In this document: in pieces, positions 25,699 through 34,302 of the stretch | Position numbering within the stretch: the stretch's first letter is position 1 | Layout: every line of letters begins with the position of its first letter | NCBI RefSeq assembly: GCF_026625985.1 | Contig: NZ_CP113116.1 | Coordinates: 434,001 to 498,000, forward strand | Reading direction: 5' to 3' | Length of the DNA stretch: 64,000 nucleotides | Source: Mycobacterium sp. Aquia_213 | GTDB taxonomy: Bacteria > Actinomycetota > Actinomycetes > Mycobacteriales > Mycobacteriaceae | Made by a program: the position numbers and the translations under genes | The notes under the pieces: model-generated | Told to the model about the DNA's origin: nothing | Database searches by the model: none | What the model saw: only the letters and a program-made list of their open reading frames with translations

Positions 25699-26001
25699 GT
25701 GGAAGCGGCATTGGCGATCGCCGCGCTGGTCGTCGTGCTGGTGGGATGCCTGGCCGGTATCACGGCCGTGTCGATGCAGGTTCGCTGTGTCGATGCGGCT
25801 CGCGAAGCTGCCCGACTGGCCGCACGCGGTGACGAACGTTCGGCGGTCGACGCGGCACGCCGCATCGCCCCGGGCGGATCGCGGGTCCAGCTGCGCCGCG
25901 ACGGCGACTTCGTGGTGGCCACGGTTGTCGCGCACTCAAAGATACTGCCCGCGTTGGATATTAGCGCCAAAGCGGTCTCTGCGGCGGAGCCGTCGGGATG
26001 A
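25699..26001 (+). CDS. tadE: TadE-like pseudopilin
   Basis: About 100 residues, Rv3655c-like. It begins V-E-A-A-L-A-I-A-A-L-V-V-V-L-V, the TadE hydrophobic start with a glutamate at position 2, then C-V-D-A-A-R-E-A-A-R-L-A-A-R-G, a strong family signature. Minor pseudopilins of this type initiate or cap the Flp fibre. The GTG at 25699 is the only start in frame after the flp stop. The usual short leader before the processing site is thus nearly absent, and the true start may be different. Confidence 0.78.
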   Translation: MEAALAIAALVVVLVGCLAGITAVSMQVRCVDAAREAARLAARGDERSAVDAARRIAPGGSRVQLRRDGDFVVATVVAHSKILPALDISAKAVSAAEPSG

Positions 26002-26017
26002 CGACGGAGCGGCGACT

Positions 26018-26329
26018 GTGCTCGCGGCGGCGATGGTCGGCGTGCTGCTGTGCGTCACGGGCGCCGGCCTATATGTCGGCTCGGTGGTGGTGGCACGTCA
26101 TCGTGCGCAGGCGGCCGCCGATCTGGCCGCGTTGGCCGCCGCGGCGCGGCTACCTTCCGGGGCCGAGGCGGCCTGCGCCCGGGCGAGCGCGGTAGCCCGC
26201 GGGATGCGAGTCGACGATGTCGGCTGCCGGGTGGACGATCTCGACGTCGTCGTCACCGTGCGCGTTGCGGTGCCGTTTGGCGGTGTGGCCCAGGCCGCCG
26301 CGCGGGCCGGGCCCCTCGACGCGGCGTGA
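26018..26329 (+). CDS. TadE/F-like secretion-neighbourhood protein, Rv3654c-like
   Basis: About 103 residues from GTG 26018. One long hydrophobic segment (L-A-A-A-M-V-G-V-L-L-C-V-T-G-A-G-L-Y-V-G) is followed by R-H-R-A-Q-A-A-A-D-L-A-A-L-A-A-A, the hallmark of the 'helicase/secretion neighbourhood TadE-like' family. A cysteine pair (A-C-A and G-C-R) follows. The conserved D-D-G-A-A-T part lies just upstream of the GTG in the same frame, so the real start may be a rare codon or the result of a frame change. An ATG at 25998 overlapping the tadE stop is in another frame. Last gene of the tad cluster. Confidence 0.72.
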   Translation: MLAAAMVGVLLCVTGAGLYVGSVVVARHRAQAAADLAALAAAARLPSGAEAACARASAVARGMRVDDVGCRVDDLDVVVTVRVAVPFGGVAQAAARAGPLDAA

Positions 26330-27367
26330 TCAGGCGTTGTCGTCCGAGGCTTTTGGCAGTCCGGCGCCGGCCAGCTCGTCGTCGGTGGGCAAGCGCAGTG
26401 AGACCAGTCCGACGAAGGTGTCCGGCTCGAGTTCCACTCGGTTGGCGGTCACGTGCACCGGCACCCAATTGCCGTCGAAGCCACGCATCCGCAGCACGCG
26501 GTTGGTCGATCCCTTACCGAATTCCTTTGTCATGGCTGACATCTGGGGCACATCGTCGGGATGTACCTTCGGCCTGTCCTTATCGGAGCCTCGCCAGTCG
26601 TAGAAGGTGCAGGGCTCGTCGAGCCATTTCAACAGGGTCCAGTTGTTGAGGTCGACGAGCGCCCGGTGCACGCCGGCCTGCCGCAGCCCGTCGAGGATTC
26701 GCAGGGCCAGGTCATCGGTCGAGACCAGCGGGCCCTTGAGTTCGGCACGCCAGTTCATCGCCCGCGCGACGAGGTTCTCCTTGCCGTCCGCTCCGGGCTC
26801 CAGTCCGCTGCGACCGACGAAGCCGATCCGGATGGGATTGCCCTGCCAGTCGGTGAGATCCCAAGTGCTGCAGATTGTTTGGCCCGGCTCCGCCTTGACC
26901 GCCATCGCGAGTATTTTGGTCTCGTTCGGGTTGAGCTCGCGGGACGGAAGGTCTTCGGCAAACGCTCTGCCAAAGGTGACTTCGACTTCGGGATTCTTGC
27001 CGCTGATGGCCAGCGACTCCCGCGTGTCCGTGGCCACCCCAAGGGTGAGATCCCACTTCAGCGGGCCCGCGATGGGCCGCTCGGGCGGATCGATGTCGGC
27101 AGGGCCGGTCCACACGTGCACACCGTGGATACAGCCGTCGGACATCACCACCGGTTCGGTGCGGATCACGCGGTCGTGCTTGGGAGTGATGCTGGTCAGG
27201 CTCTGGCCGGTGCGTATCGACTCAGCGATTGCGGTCCGGACCGCGGCGAGGTGGGGACTGCGGCGGAGGAAAGTCGTGATGGGGACAAGGTTCTTGAGCT
27301 GCCGCCCCTGTGCAACCACGGCAGGCTCGCCCCCCAGTGTCTCCACGAGCAACCAGTCGTGGGCCAT
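26330..27367 (-). CDS. PAS/GAF-type sensory protein, Rv3651-like
   Basis: A 345-residue cytoplasmic protein, same length as Rv3651. The M. tuberculosis orthologue has a PAS-GAF-PAS-like three-domain fold and no output domain. Here an N-terminal PAS-like region, a central part with W-D-L-T-D-W-Q-G-N-P, and a C-terminal PAS with V-L-R-M-R-G-F-D-G-N-W-V-P-V-H-V are visible. A role as a small-molecule or protein-interaction sensor is likely but unknown. The ATG at 27367 has no SD and follows a TAAAAT box by 7 nt. Its stop abuts the tad cluster end, convergent. Confidence 0.82.
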   Translation of the reverse strand: MAHDWLLVETLGGEPAVVAQGRQLKNLVPITTFLRRSPHLAAVRTAIAESIRTGQSLTSITPKHDRVIRTEPVVMSDGCIHGVHVWTGPADIDPPERPIAGPLKWDLTLGVATDTRESLAISGKNPEVEVTFGRAFAEDLPSRELNPNETKILAMAVKAEPGQTICSTWDLTDWQGNPIRIGFVGRSGLEPGADGKENLVARAMNWRAELKGPLVSTDDLALRILDGLRQAGVHRALVDLNNWTLLKWLDEPCTFYDWRGSDKDRPKVHPDDVPQMSAMTKEFGKGSTNRVLRMRGFDGNWVPVHVTANRVELEPDTFVGLVSLRLPTDDELAGAGLPKASDDNA

Positions 27368-27679
27368 GCGGTCAATTTTAGGGCGCTCAGTGGCAAGTGG
27401 GGATGCCCGGGCGCGCCGTCATCGCTCCAGCAAATCCCGTTGCGACATCAGTTGGGCGATGCCGCGAATCGACTTCGCGGCCGCTAAGTTACTGGTAAGT
27501 TTGCAAATCAGAACACAGCCTTGGTAGTTTTCTGCTCCGGCCGTTGGTCGCGCTTTGAGACATCACGCTGGCGTTTCTTTAGACAGAAGGAAACGCATTC
27601 GGCGGTTGTTATATGCGAATCCGTGGAGGTCGACCGTCGAGGGGTCGGTCGCCGTCCGCACGGTTGCTCAGCGCGATCC
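27368..27679. other. 312-bp intergenic region with three hairpins
   Basis: No gene is supported here; H37Rv has a PE gene (PE33) at about this place, which is absent. Inverted repeats: CCGCGAA/TTCGCGG (27462-27480), GCGTTTC/GAAACGC (27571-27596) and CGACCG/CGGTCG (27631-27651). The last two follow the helicase gene stop on the minus strand and may end its transcript. The section 27485-27610 is notably more AT-rich than its surroundings. Confidence 0.6.
27375..27380 (-). promoter_or_regulatory. -10 box, leaderless start of the Rv3651-like gene
   Basis: TAAAAT reads on the minus strand 7 nt before the ATG at 27367, and no SD exists. The spacing puts the transcript start at the ATG itself, as in mycobacterial leaderless mRNAs. 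No good -35 element was found. Confidence 0.4.
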
Positions 27680-29995
27680 CTACGGCAACTCCGCAAGCAC
27701 CAGTCTGAGCACTTGCACAGCTCCGGTCTTGTCCAGCGGGTCGTTGCCGTTGCCGCACTTGGGGGATTGCACGCAGGACGGACAGCCCCGCGGGCATTCG
27801 CATGCCTCGATGGCCGCCGCGGTGGCACTCAGCCAGGTCCGTGCTTGCCGAAAACCGCGCTCGGCGAATCCCGCCCCGCCCGGATACCCGTCGTAGACGA
27901 ACACACTCGGCCCACCCAGCGGACCGAGCGCGCTGGACATTCCGCCGATGTCACCGCGGTCGCAGCTGGCCACCAAAGGCAGCAGCCCAATCGCGGCGTG
28001 TTCGGCCGCGTGCAACGAGCCGGGAATCCGTGTTGCATCAATCCCATTGTGTGCCAATGCCTCTGGCGTTATGGTGTACATGACCGCGGTGGTTTCCAGG
28101 ACGTGTTCGGGCATGTCCAGCTCGATGAAATCGATGACCTCCCCGGACAGCCGCCGGCGCAGGTAACCCACGACCTGGTGCGTGACCCTGACCGGCACCA
28201 CGCCCAGGGTCACCGGACCGAACGTCGATCGCTCGCCGCCGCCGGTGACCTTGATGTCGGTGATTTCGCGCGCGAACGTCGCATAACCGGGATCCTCGGC
28301 GTGCACGAAGGCCATTCCATCGTCGAGATCGAGCGAATCGACGACGTAAGTGTCGCCCTGATGGAGGTAAACCGCCCCCGGGTGCACCGAGGCGGGGGCC
28401 TGACCGAGCCCGGCACTGCCCAGCAGTCGTCCGGTATCGGCCTCCACGATGACGATCTGGCCGCCCGCCGAGCCCCGGATGTCCACCGCGCCATGCGGTT
28501 CTAGGCCGGGCGCGGGAAAGTACTTGCCGCCGCGGCGGCGCAGCAGCCCGTCGTCGACCAGCCCCTCGGCCACCTGCACGGCGTCCAATTCTCGAACCTC
28601 CGCCTCCTCAAGCGGCAATTCTGTTGCGGCGCAAAGTAGTTGGGGTCCGAGAATATAAGGGTTGGCCGGGTCGATCACCACGCGCTCGACCGGCTTGTCC
28701 AGCAGCGCCGCGGGATTGTGCACCAGATACGTGTCCAGCGGGTCGTCGCGGGCGATCAGCACCACCAGGGCACCCTGCCCCCGGCGCCCGGAACGGCCGG
28801 CCTGCTGCCAGAACGAGGCAACCGTCCCGGGAAAACCGGCGAGCACCACCGCATCGAGCCCGGCGATATCGACACCCAATTCGAGCGCGTTGGTGGTGGC
28901 CAGGCCCCGCAATCGGCCCTCTGCCAGCGCGCGCTCCAGCGCGTTGCGGTCCTCGGCGAGATAACCGGCCCGGTAGGACGCCACCGTCTGCGAAAGATCC
29001 GCCGCGATGTCGTCCAGCCGCGCCCGGGCGCCGAGCGCGGTCAATTCGGCCGCCCGCCGGGAACGAACGAACGTCAGCGTCTGCGCTCCCTCGGCGATCA
29101 GGTCGGCCATCACCCGCGCCGCTTCGGTGCCGGCGGAACGGCGCACCGGGGCGCCGTGCTCGCCGGTGATGTCGGTGCGCAGCGCCGGTTCCCACAACGC
29201 CACGGTGCGTTCACCCTGTGGCGAGCCGTCTTCGGTGACCTCTTCGACCGGCAGGCCGATGAGTTCGGAAGCCGTGGTACCCGGCGAATCCGTCGTCGCG
29301 CTGGCGAAGATCACCGTCGGCGCTGTCGAGTAACGCGCACACAGCCGCAGCAGGCGGCGCAACACCATCGCCACGTTGGAGCCGAAAACGCCCCGGTAGT
29401 AATGACATTCGTCGACGATCACGAAGCGCAGGCCGCGCAGCAGGACGGCCCAGCGCGGATGATTTCGCAAAATGGACAAGTGGATCATGTCCGGGTTGGA
29501 GAACAGCCAGCGCGAGCGCTCCCGCGCGAAGCGGCGAACCTCGGCGGGACTGTCGCCGTCGTAGGCGGTGGGCGCGACCGCCAAACGCGGGTGGCCCAGT
29601 CTCGGCACCGCGGCCGTCAGCGCGTGCGCGGCACGCAACTGGTCGTGACCAAGGGCTTTCGTCGGCGACAGGTACAGCACCCGGCCCAGCGGATCCGTCG
29701 CCAGCGCGTTGAGCACCGGCAGTTGATAGGCCAGCGATTTGCCCGACGCGGTGCCGGTGCTGACCACGACGTGACGGCCGGCGTGCGCCAATTCGGCGGC
29801 CCGCGCCTGGTGTGACCACGGTGCGCTGATGCCCCTCTCGGCAAAGGCCGCGACGACGTCGGATTCGGCCCATTCCGGCCACATATCGGGCCGGCCGCTG
29901 CGGGCCGGCAGCTCCGCGACGTGGCGCAGCGGATGCTCGTCGGGCGAGGTTCCGGCGAGCGCGACGGCGAGCAGGTCGCTGCCGAAACTCGCCAC
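27680..29995 (-). CDS. DEAD-box helicase with DUF1998 domain, MrfA/Hrq1-like
   Basis: A 771-residue superfamily 2 helicase, equal in length to Rv3649. It has a Q-like S-H-Q motif, Walker A S-T-G-T-A-S-G-K-S, the DEAD-variant V-D-E-C-H, and motif VI Q-A-G-R-S-G-R-R-G. A C-terminal DUF1998 region ends with the cysteine cluster C-P-R-G-C-P-S-C-V-Q-S-P-K-C-G. This is the YprA/MrfA family, shown in Bacillus to repair mitomycin C damage. The GTG at 29995 has an SD (GGAGG) at good spacing; the frame from 30052 is longer but lacks one. Divergent from cspA. Confidence 0.92.
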   Translation of the reverse strand: MASFGSDLLAVALAGTSPDEHPLRHVAELPARSGRPDMWPEWAESDVVAAFAERGISAPWSHQARAAELAHAGRHVVVSTGTASGKSLAYQLPVLNALATDPLGRVLYLSPTKALGHDQLRAAHALTAAVPRLGHPRLAVAPTAYDGDSPAEVRRFARERSRWLFSNPDMIHLSILRNHPRWAVLLRGLRFVIVDECHYYRGVFGSNVAMVLRRLLRLCARYSTAPTVIFASATTDSPGTTASELIGLPVEEVTEDGSPQGERTVALWEPALRTDITGEHGAPVRRSAGTEAARVMADLIAEGAQTLTFVRSRRAAELTALGARARLDDIAADLSQTVASYRAGYLAEDRNALERALAEGRLRGLATTNALELGVDIAGLDAVVLAGFPGTVASFWQQAGRSGRRGQGALVVLIARDDPLDTYLVHNPAALLDKPVERVVIDPANPYILGPQLLCAATELPLEEAEVRELDAVQVAEGLVDDGLLRRRGGKYFPAPGLEPHGAVDIRGSAGGQIVIVEADTGRLLGSAGLGQAPASVHPGAVYLHQGDTYVVDSLDLDDGMAFVHAEDPGYATFAREITDIKVTGGGERSTFGPVTLGVVPVRVTHQVVGYLRRRLSGEVIDFIELDMPEHVLETTAVMYTITPEALAHNGIDATRIPGSLHAAEHAAIGLLPLVASCDRGDIGGMSSALGPLGGPSVFVYDGYPGGAGFAERGFRQARTWLSATAAAIEACECPRGCPSCVQSPKCGNGNDPLDKTGAVQVLRLVLAELP

Positions 29996-30191
29996 GTCAC
30001 ACCCTCCAAGAATCAGTCGCAGACACAAGTCTGTCGCCAAGGCCATGAACATGGTTGACTGTTTGCGGTCGTAGCTTCTGTGTTCGTGTCAAACTTTCGC
30101 AGGATCGACGTTGCGACCCGCGGTTCCTGCGAGGTTAACGGTCGGGTGAAGTTCCGACGACTCCGTGAGGTATGGCGGTGACAACGGGCCC

Positions 30192-30214
30192 GGGGCACCG
30201 AAAAGCGGTGCTCC
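30192..30214 (+). promoter_or_regulatory. hairpin in the cspA 5' leader
   Basis: A 9-bp stem with one G-U pair closes an AAAAG loop, 29 bases before the cspA ATG. Cold-shock mRNAs often carry long structured leaders. Whether this one is transcribed with cspA is inferred from position. Confidence 0.35.
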
Positions 30215-30243
30215 GCACCTTGAAGAAAAGGAAAGATCGAGAA

Positions 30244-30447
30244 ATGCCACAGGGAACTGTGAAGTGGTTCAACGCGGAGAAGGGCTTCGGGTTCATTGCC
30301 CCCGAGGACGGTTCCGCGGATGTTTTTGTCCACTACACGGAGATCCAGGGTTCGGGCTTCCGCACCCTCGAAGAAAATCAGAAGGTCGAGTTTGAAATCG
30401 GCCACAGCCCTAAGGGCCCCCAGGCCACCGGAGTCCGCTCCGTCTAA
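30244..30447 (+). CDS. cspA: cold shock protein
   Basis: A 67-residue single cold-shock domain, Rv3648c-like. RNP1 K-G-F-G-F-I (14-19) and RNP2 D-V-F-V-H-Y (26-31) are intact, and the aromatic surface binds single-stranded RNA/DNA. The ATG follows the purine-rich AAAGGAAAGATCGAGAA, with AAGGA about 14 nt upstream, a loose spacing. A perfect intrinsic terminator begins 19 bp after the stop. It acts as an RNA chaperone in the cytoplasm. Confidence 0.96.
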   Translation: MPQGTVKWFNAEKGFGFIAPEDGSADVFVHYTEIQGSGFRTLEENQKVEFEIGHSPKGPQATGVRSV

Positions 30448-30465
30448 ACCGAGCAGATTCTGACG

Positions 30466-30511
30466 AAAACCCCCCGTGCAACCCGCTTTGCGGGTGCCGC
30501 CGGGGGGTTTT
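30466..30511 (+). terminator. two-tier intrinsic terminator after cspA
   Basis: Perfect 11-bp outer stem AAAACCCCCCG with CGGGGGGTTTT and a perfect inner hairpin ACCCGC-TTT-GCGGGT. The T-run is part of the outer stem. It can also work on the minus strand since the structure is symmetric. Confidence 0.92.
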
Positions 30512-30625
30512 CACTATCTATTCACGCCTTCGCAACCTTCGGCCGGGCGAACCCGACACGCCAGGTATCTCGGCGCGCCGAATGCCTCAAAGCGGGGACG
30601 GGCGGCCTGGCTTACTGTCGATGTG

Positions 30626-31216
30626 GTGAGCCAGCTTTCCTTCTTCACAGCGGAGGCGGTGCCGCCCGCGGTAGCCGATCTGTGCGGAGTGCTGGCGGCG
30701 TCCGGGCAAATCGTGACGGTGGGCGCTACAGAGGCCCGTGGGGCCCGGCTCTCGGTCGTCGTGGATCAGCTCTGGCGCGCCTCGGCGCTGGCCGAGATGA
30801 TCACCGAGGCCGGCTTGGTCCCCGAGATCGGTCGTACCGACGAGGACACGCCGCTGGTGCGGACGGCGATCGACCCGTCGTTGAGCGCGATCGCGGCCGA
30901 ATGGACCCGCGGTGCGGTCAAGACGGTGCCGCCGCGCTGGCTGCCCGGCCCGCGCGAGTTGCGGGCGTGGACCATCGCCGCCGGCACGCCCGAAGGCGAT
31001 CACTATCAATTGGGTTTGGATCCGCACGCCCCCGACACGCATTCGCCGCTGGCGTCGGCGCTGATGCGGGTCGGGATCGCGCCCACCCTGATCGGCACCC
31101 GCGGCGGACGTCCGGCGTTGCGGATCAGCGGCCGTCGCAGGCTATCGCGGCTGGTAGAGAACGTAGGGGAACATCCTGACGGCGCCGAGGCGTTGGCGCT
31201 GTGGCCGCGGGTTTAG
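30626..31216 (+). CDS. conserved hypothetical, Rv3647c-like
   Basis: A 196-residue soluble protein starting V-S-Q-L-S-F-F-T-A-E, which matches the M. tuberculosis orthologue (192 aa) from its GTG start. The earlier in-frame GTG at 30623 is adjacent; the longer frame into the cspA terminator is rejected. The conserved C-terminal half has P-P-R-W-L-P-G-P-R-E-L-R-A-W and R-I-S-G-R-R-R-L-S-R-L, rich in arginine and possibly nucleic-acid binding. No known domain is recognised. It sits before topA on the same strand. Confidence 0.82.
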   Translation: MSQLSFFTAEAVPPAVADLCGVLAASGQIVTVGATEARGARLSVVVDQLWRASALAEMITEAGLVPEIGRTDEDTPLVRTAIDPSLSAIAAEWTRGAVKTVPPRWLPGPRELRAWTIAAGTPEGDHYQLGLDPHAPDTHSPLASALMRVGIAPTLIGTRGGRPALRISGRRRLSRLVENVGEHPDGAEALALWPRV

Positions 31217-31393
31217 CGGCGCGACCCGGGACATGCGAGCCGTCCGGATCCGACATTTGCAGGCGCGCGGGACAACACCCGGCACACAGGTTTGGCCGTC
31301 GTTAGGACCGGCGTTTTCGGGGAGTCGGTTTGCGTCGGCCCGCCTCCGGGTGCGAAATTGTCAGGTGCCCGAAGGGAAGGAACGCCGGCGTAT

Positions 31394-31461
31394 CTGAATT
31401 TCAGCGGAATTTCAGACGTCTGCCTGTCATTCTTCCTGCAGGGCGGTCCCGAACCGGGACC
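31394..31461 (+). promoter_or_regulatory. topA upstream region: 11-bp spaced direct repeat and hairpin
   Basis: The 9-mer GAATTTCAG occurs twice at an 11-bp period (31396 and 31407), with the first inside a CTGAATTTCAG palindrome, one DNA turn apart. A hairpin GGTCCCG-AAC-CGGGACC follows at 31445-31461, 27 bp before the topA GTG. An operator and a leader hairpin are possible; nothing is known here. No other gene is supported in 31217-31488. Confidence 0.4.
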
Positions 31462-31488
31462 GGGAGAAGAGATGGAGCGTAAGCGCAG

Positions 31489-34290
31489 GTGGCTGACCCG
31501 ACATTAGGCCGCGATAGCAGCGGTAATGGCAGCCTGAGGCGACTTGTCATCGTCGAGTCGCCGACTAAAGCGCGCAAACTCGCGGGCTACCTGGGCTCCT
31601 CCTACATCGTCGAATCGTCGCGAGGACACATCCGCGACCTGCCGAGAGCGGCCGCGGACGTGCCCGCCAAGTTCAAGTCGGAGCCCTGGGCCCGGCTCGG
31701 GGTCAACGTCGACGCCGACTTCGAACCGCTCTACATCATCAGCCCGGAGAAGAAGAGCACGGTCACCGAGCTCAAGGGCCTCCTGAAGGACGTCGACGAG
31801 CTCTACCTGGCCACGGATGGTGACCGCGAGGGCGAGGCCATCGCCTGGCACCTGATGGAAACCCTGAAGCCGCGCATCCCGGTCAAGCGGATGGTGTTTC
31901 ACGAGATCACCGAGCCGGCCATCCTCGAGGCCGCGCAAAATCCCCGCGATCTGGACATCGACCTGGTCGACGCGCAGGAGACCCGGCGCATCCTGGACCG
32001 GCTGTACGGCTACGAGGTCAGTCCGGTGCTGTGGAAGAAGGTCGCACCCAGGCTGTCGGCGGGCCGGGTGCAGTCCGTGGCCACCCGCATCATCGTGCAG
32101 CGCGAACGCGACCGGATGGCGTTCCGCAGCGCGTCGTACTGGGACATCGTTGCGCAGCTGGACGCCAGCGTGTCCGACGCGAACGCGCAGCCGCCCACCT
32201 TCACCGCCCGGCTGACCTCCGTCGACGGACTGCGGGTCGCCACCGGCCGTGATTTCGATTCGCTGGGCACGTTGCGCAAGGCCGACGAGGTCGTGGTGCT
32301 CAACGAAGCGCGGGCCACGCAGCTGGCCACCGGTTTGCGGGGCGCACAGCTTTCGGTGGCCTCGGTCGAGGAGAAGCCCTACACCCGGCGGCCGTACGCG
32401 CCGTTCATGACGTCGACGTTGCAGCAGGAGGCCGGCCGCAAGCTGCGCTTCTCCTCCGAGCGGACGATGAGCATCGCCCAGCGGCTCTACGAAAACGGCT
32501 ACATCACCTATATGCGTACCGATTCGACGACGCTGTCGCAGTCGGCGATCAGCGCGGCGCGCACTCAGGCCAGTCAGCTCTACGGCGACGAGTACGTTTC
32601 CCCGGCGCCGCGGCAGTACACCCGGAAGGTCAAAAACGCCCAGGAGGCCCACGAGGCGATCCGCCCTGCGGGCGAGACGTTTGCCACCCCGGATGCGGTG
32701 CGCCGCGAGCTCGACGGCGACGAGTTCCGCCTATACGAGCTGATCTGGCAGCGCACGGTGGCCTCGCAGATGGCCGACGCGCGCGGGACCACGCTGAGTT
32801 TGCGGATCGCCGGTACTGCGGCCGGCGCCGACGGCGATCAGCGGGTGGTGTTCTCGGCCAGCGGTCGCACCATCACCTTTGCCGGCTTCCTGAAGGCCTA
32901 CGTGGAAACCGTGGACGAATTGGCCGGCGGCGAGGCCGACGACGCCGAGCGCCGGCTGCCCCAGCTCACCGAGGGGCAGCGGCTGGCGGCCCTGGAGCTC
33001 ACCCCGGACGGGCACTCCACCAGTCCGCCGGCGCGCTACACCGAGGCCTCACTGATCAAGGCGCTCGAGGAGCTGGGGATCGGCCGCCCCTCGACGTACT
33101 CGTCGATCATCAAGACCATCCAGGACCGCGGCTACGTGCACAAGAAGGGCAGCGCCCTGGTCCCCTCGTGGGTCGCGTTCGCCGTCACCGGTCTGCTGGA
33201 GCAGCATTTCGGCCGGCTTGTCGACTACGACTTCACCGCGGCGATGGAAGACGAGCTGGACGCGATCGCGTCGGGCAACGAGCAACGCACCAACTGGCTC
33301 AACAACTTCTACTTCGGCGGGGACCACGGCGTGCCCGACTCGGTGGCTCGCTCCGGTGGGCTCAAGAAGCTGGTCGGCGTCAACCTCGAGGGCATCGATG
33401 CGCGAGAAGTCAACTCCATCAAGCTGTTTGACGACGCGGAGGGCCGCGCCGTCTACGTCCGGGTGGGCAAGAACGGGCCCTACCTGGAGCGCACGATCGT
33501 CGGCGACGACGGTGAGACGAAGCCGCAGCGGGCCAACCTCAAGGACGAGCTGACTCCCGACGAGCTGACCATCGAGGTGGCCGAAGAGCTTTTCGCCACC
33601 CCGCAAGAGGGCCGCTCGCTGGGGGTGGACCCGGAGAGCGGCCACGAAATCGTGGCCAAGGACGGCCGGTACGGGCCGTATGTGACCGAGGTGCTGCCCG
33701 AGCCGCCCCCGGAGGACGGTGAGGCGGCCCCGGCGAAGAAGGGCAAGAAGCCCACCGGTCCCAAACCCCGCACCGGCTCGCTGCTGCGCACCATGGATTT
33801 GCAGACCGTCACGCTCGAGGACGCGTTGAAACTGCTGTCGCTGCCGCGAGTGGTCGGTGTCGACCCGGCGTCGGGCGAGGAGATCACCGCGCAGAACGGC
33901 CGCTATGGCCCGTACCTGAAGCGCGGCACGGATTCTCGTTCACTGGCGACCGAGGATCAGATGTTCACGATCACGCTCGACGAGGCGCTGAAGATCTATG
34001 CCGAGCCGAAACGCCGTGGCAGGCAAAGCGCTTCGGCCCCGCCGCTGCGTGAGCTGGGCAACGACCCGGCGTCGGGCAAGCCAATGGTGGTGAAGGATGG
34101 CCGATTTGGGCCGTATGTCACCGACGGCGAGACCAACGCCAGCCTGCGCAAGGGCGACGACGTATTGTCGATCACCGACGAGCGCGCCGCCGAGCTGCTG
34201 GCCGACCGGCGGGCCCGGGGGCCGGCCAAGCGGCCCGCGAAGAAGACCACGCGCAAGGCCCCGGCGAAAAAGGCCGCCAAGCGCAGTTAG
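31489..34290 (+). CDS. topA: DNA topoisomerase I
   Basis: A 933-residue type IA topoisomerase, one less than in M. tuberculosis (Rv3646c). The TOPRIM domain starts V-I-V-E-S-P-T-K-A with the D-G-D-R-E-G-E metal site. The catalytic tyrosine is Tyr341 in Y-M-R-T-D-S-T-T. The C-terminal part has no zinc fingers; instead it carries repeated G-R-(F/Y)-G-P-Y-V/L-basic units and ends in a Lys/Arg/Pro/Ala tail, the actinobacterial form that aids processivity. GTG start. It relaxes negative supercoils and is essential. Convergent with the cyclase gene after 12 bp. Confidence 0.97.
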   Translation: MADPTLGRDSSGNGSLRRLVIVESPTKARKLAGYLGSSYIVESSRGHIRDLPRAAADVPAKFKSEPWARLGVNVDADFEPLYIISPEKKSTVTELKGLLKDVDELYLATDGDREGEAIAWHLMETLKPRIPVKRMVFHEITEPAILEAAQNPRDLDIDLVDAQETRRILDRLYGYEVSPVLWKKVAPRLSAGRVQSVATRIIVQRERDRMAFRSASYWDIVAQLDASVSDANAQPPTFTARLTSVDGLRVATGRDFDSLGTLRKADEVVVLNEARATQLATGLRGAQLSVASVEEKPYTRRPYAPFMTSTLQQEAGRKLRFSSERTMSIAQRLYENGYITYMRTDSTTLSQSAISAARTQASQLYGDEYVSPAPRQYTRKVKNAQEAHEAIRPAGETFATPDAVRRELDGDEFRLYELIWQRTVASQMADARGTTLSLRIAGTAAGADGDQRVVFSASGRTITFAGFLKAYVETVDELAGGEADDAERRLPQLTEGQRLAALELTPDGHSTSPPARYTEASLIKALEELGIGRPSTYSSIIKTIQDRGYVHKKGSALVPSWVAFAVTGLLEQHFGRLVDYDFTAAMEDELDAIASGNEQRTNWLNNFYFGGDHGVPDSVARSGGLKKLVGVNLEGIDAREVNSIKLFDDAEGRAVYVRVGKNGPYLERTIVGDDGETKPQRANLKDELTPDELTIEVAEELFATPQEGRSLGVDPESGHEIVAKDGRYGPYVTEVLPEPPPEDGEAAPAKKGKKPTGPKPRTGSLLRTMDLQTVTLEDALKLLSLPRVVGVDPASGEEITAQNGRYGPYLKRGTDSRSLATEDQMFTITLDEALKIYAEPKRRGRQSASAPPLRELGNDPASGKPMVVKDGRFGPYVTDGETNASLRKGDDVLSITDERAAELLADRRARGPAKRPAKKTTRKAPAKKAAKRS

Positions 34291-34302
34291 CGCCCGGCGA
34301 GA

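Noticed and set aside
25998..26195. ATG frame overlapping the tadE stop
   Set aside because: The product is Arg/Trp/Cys-rich without a membrane segment; the TadF-like frame shows the family signature instead.
31292..31507. 71-codon frame overlapping the topA start
   Set aside because: No SD, no recognisable product; it overlaps leader repeats.
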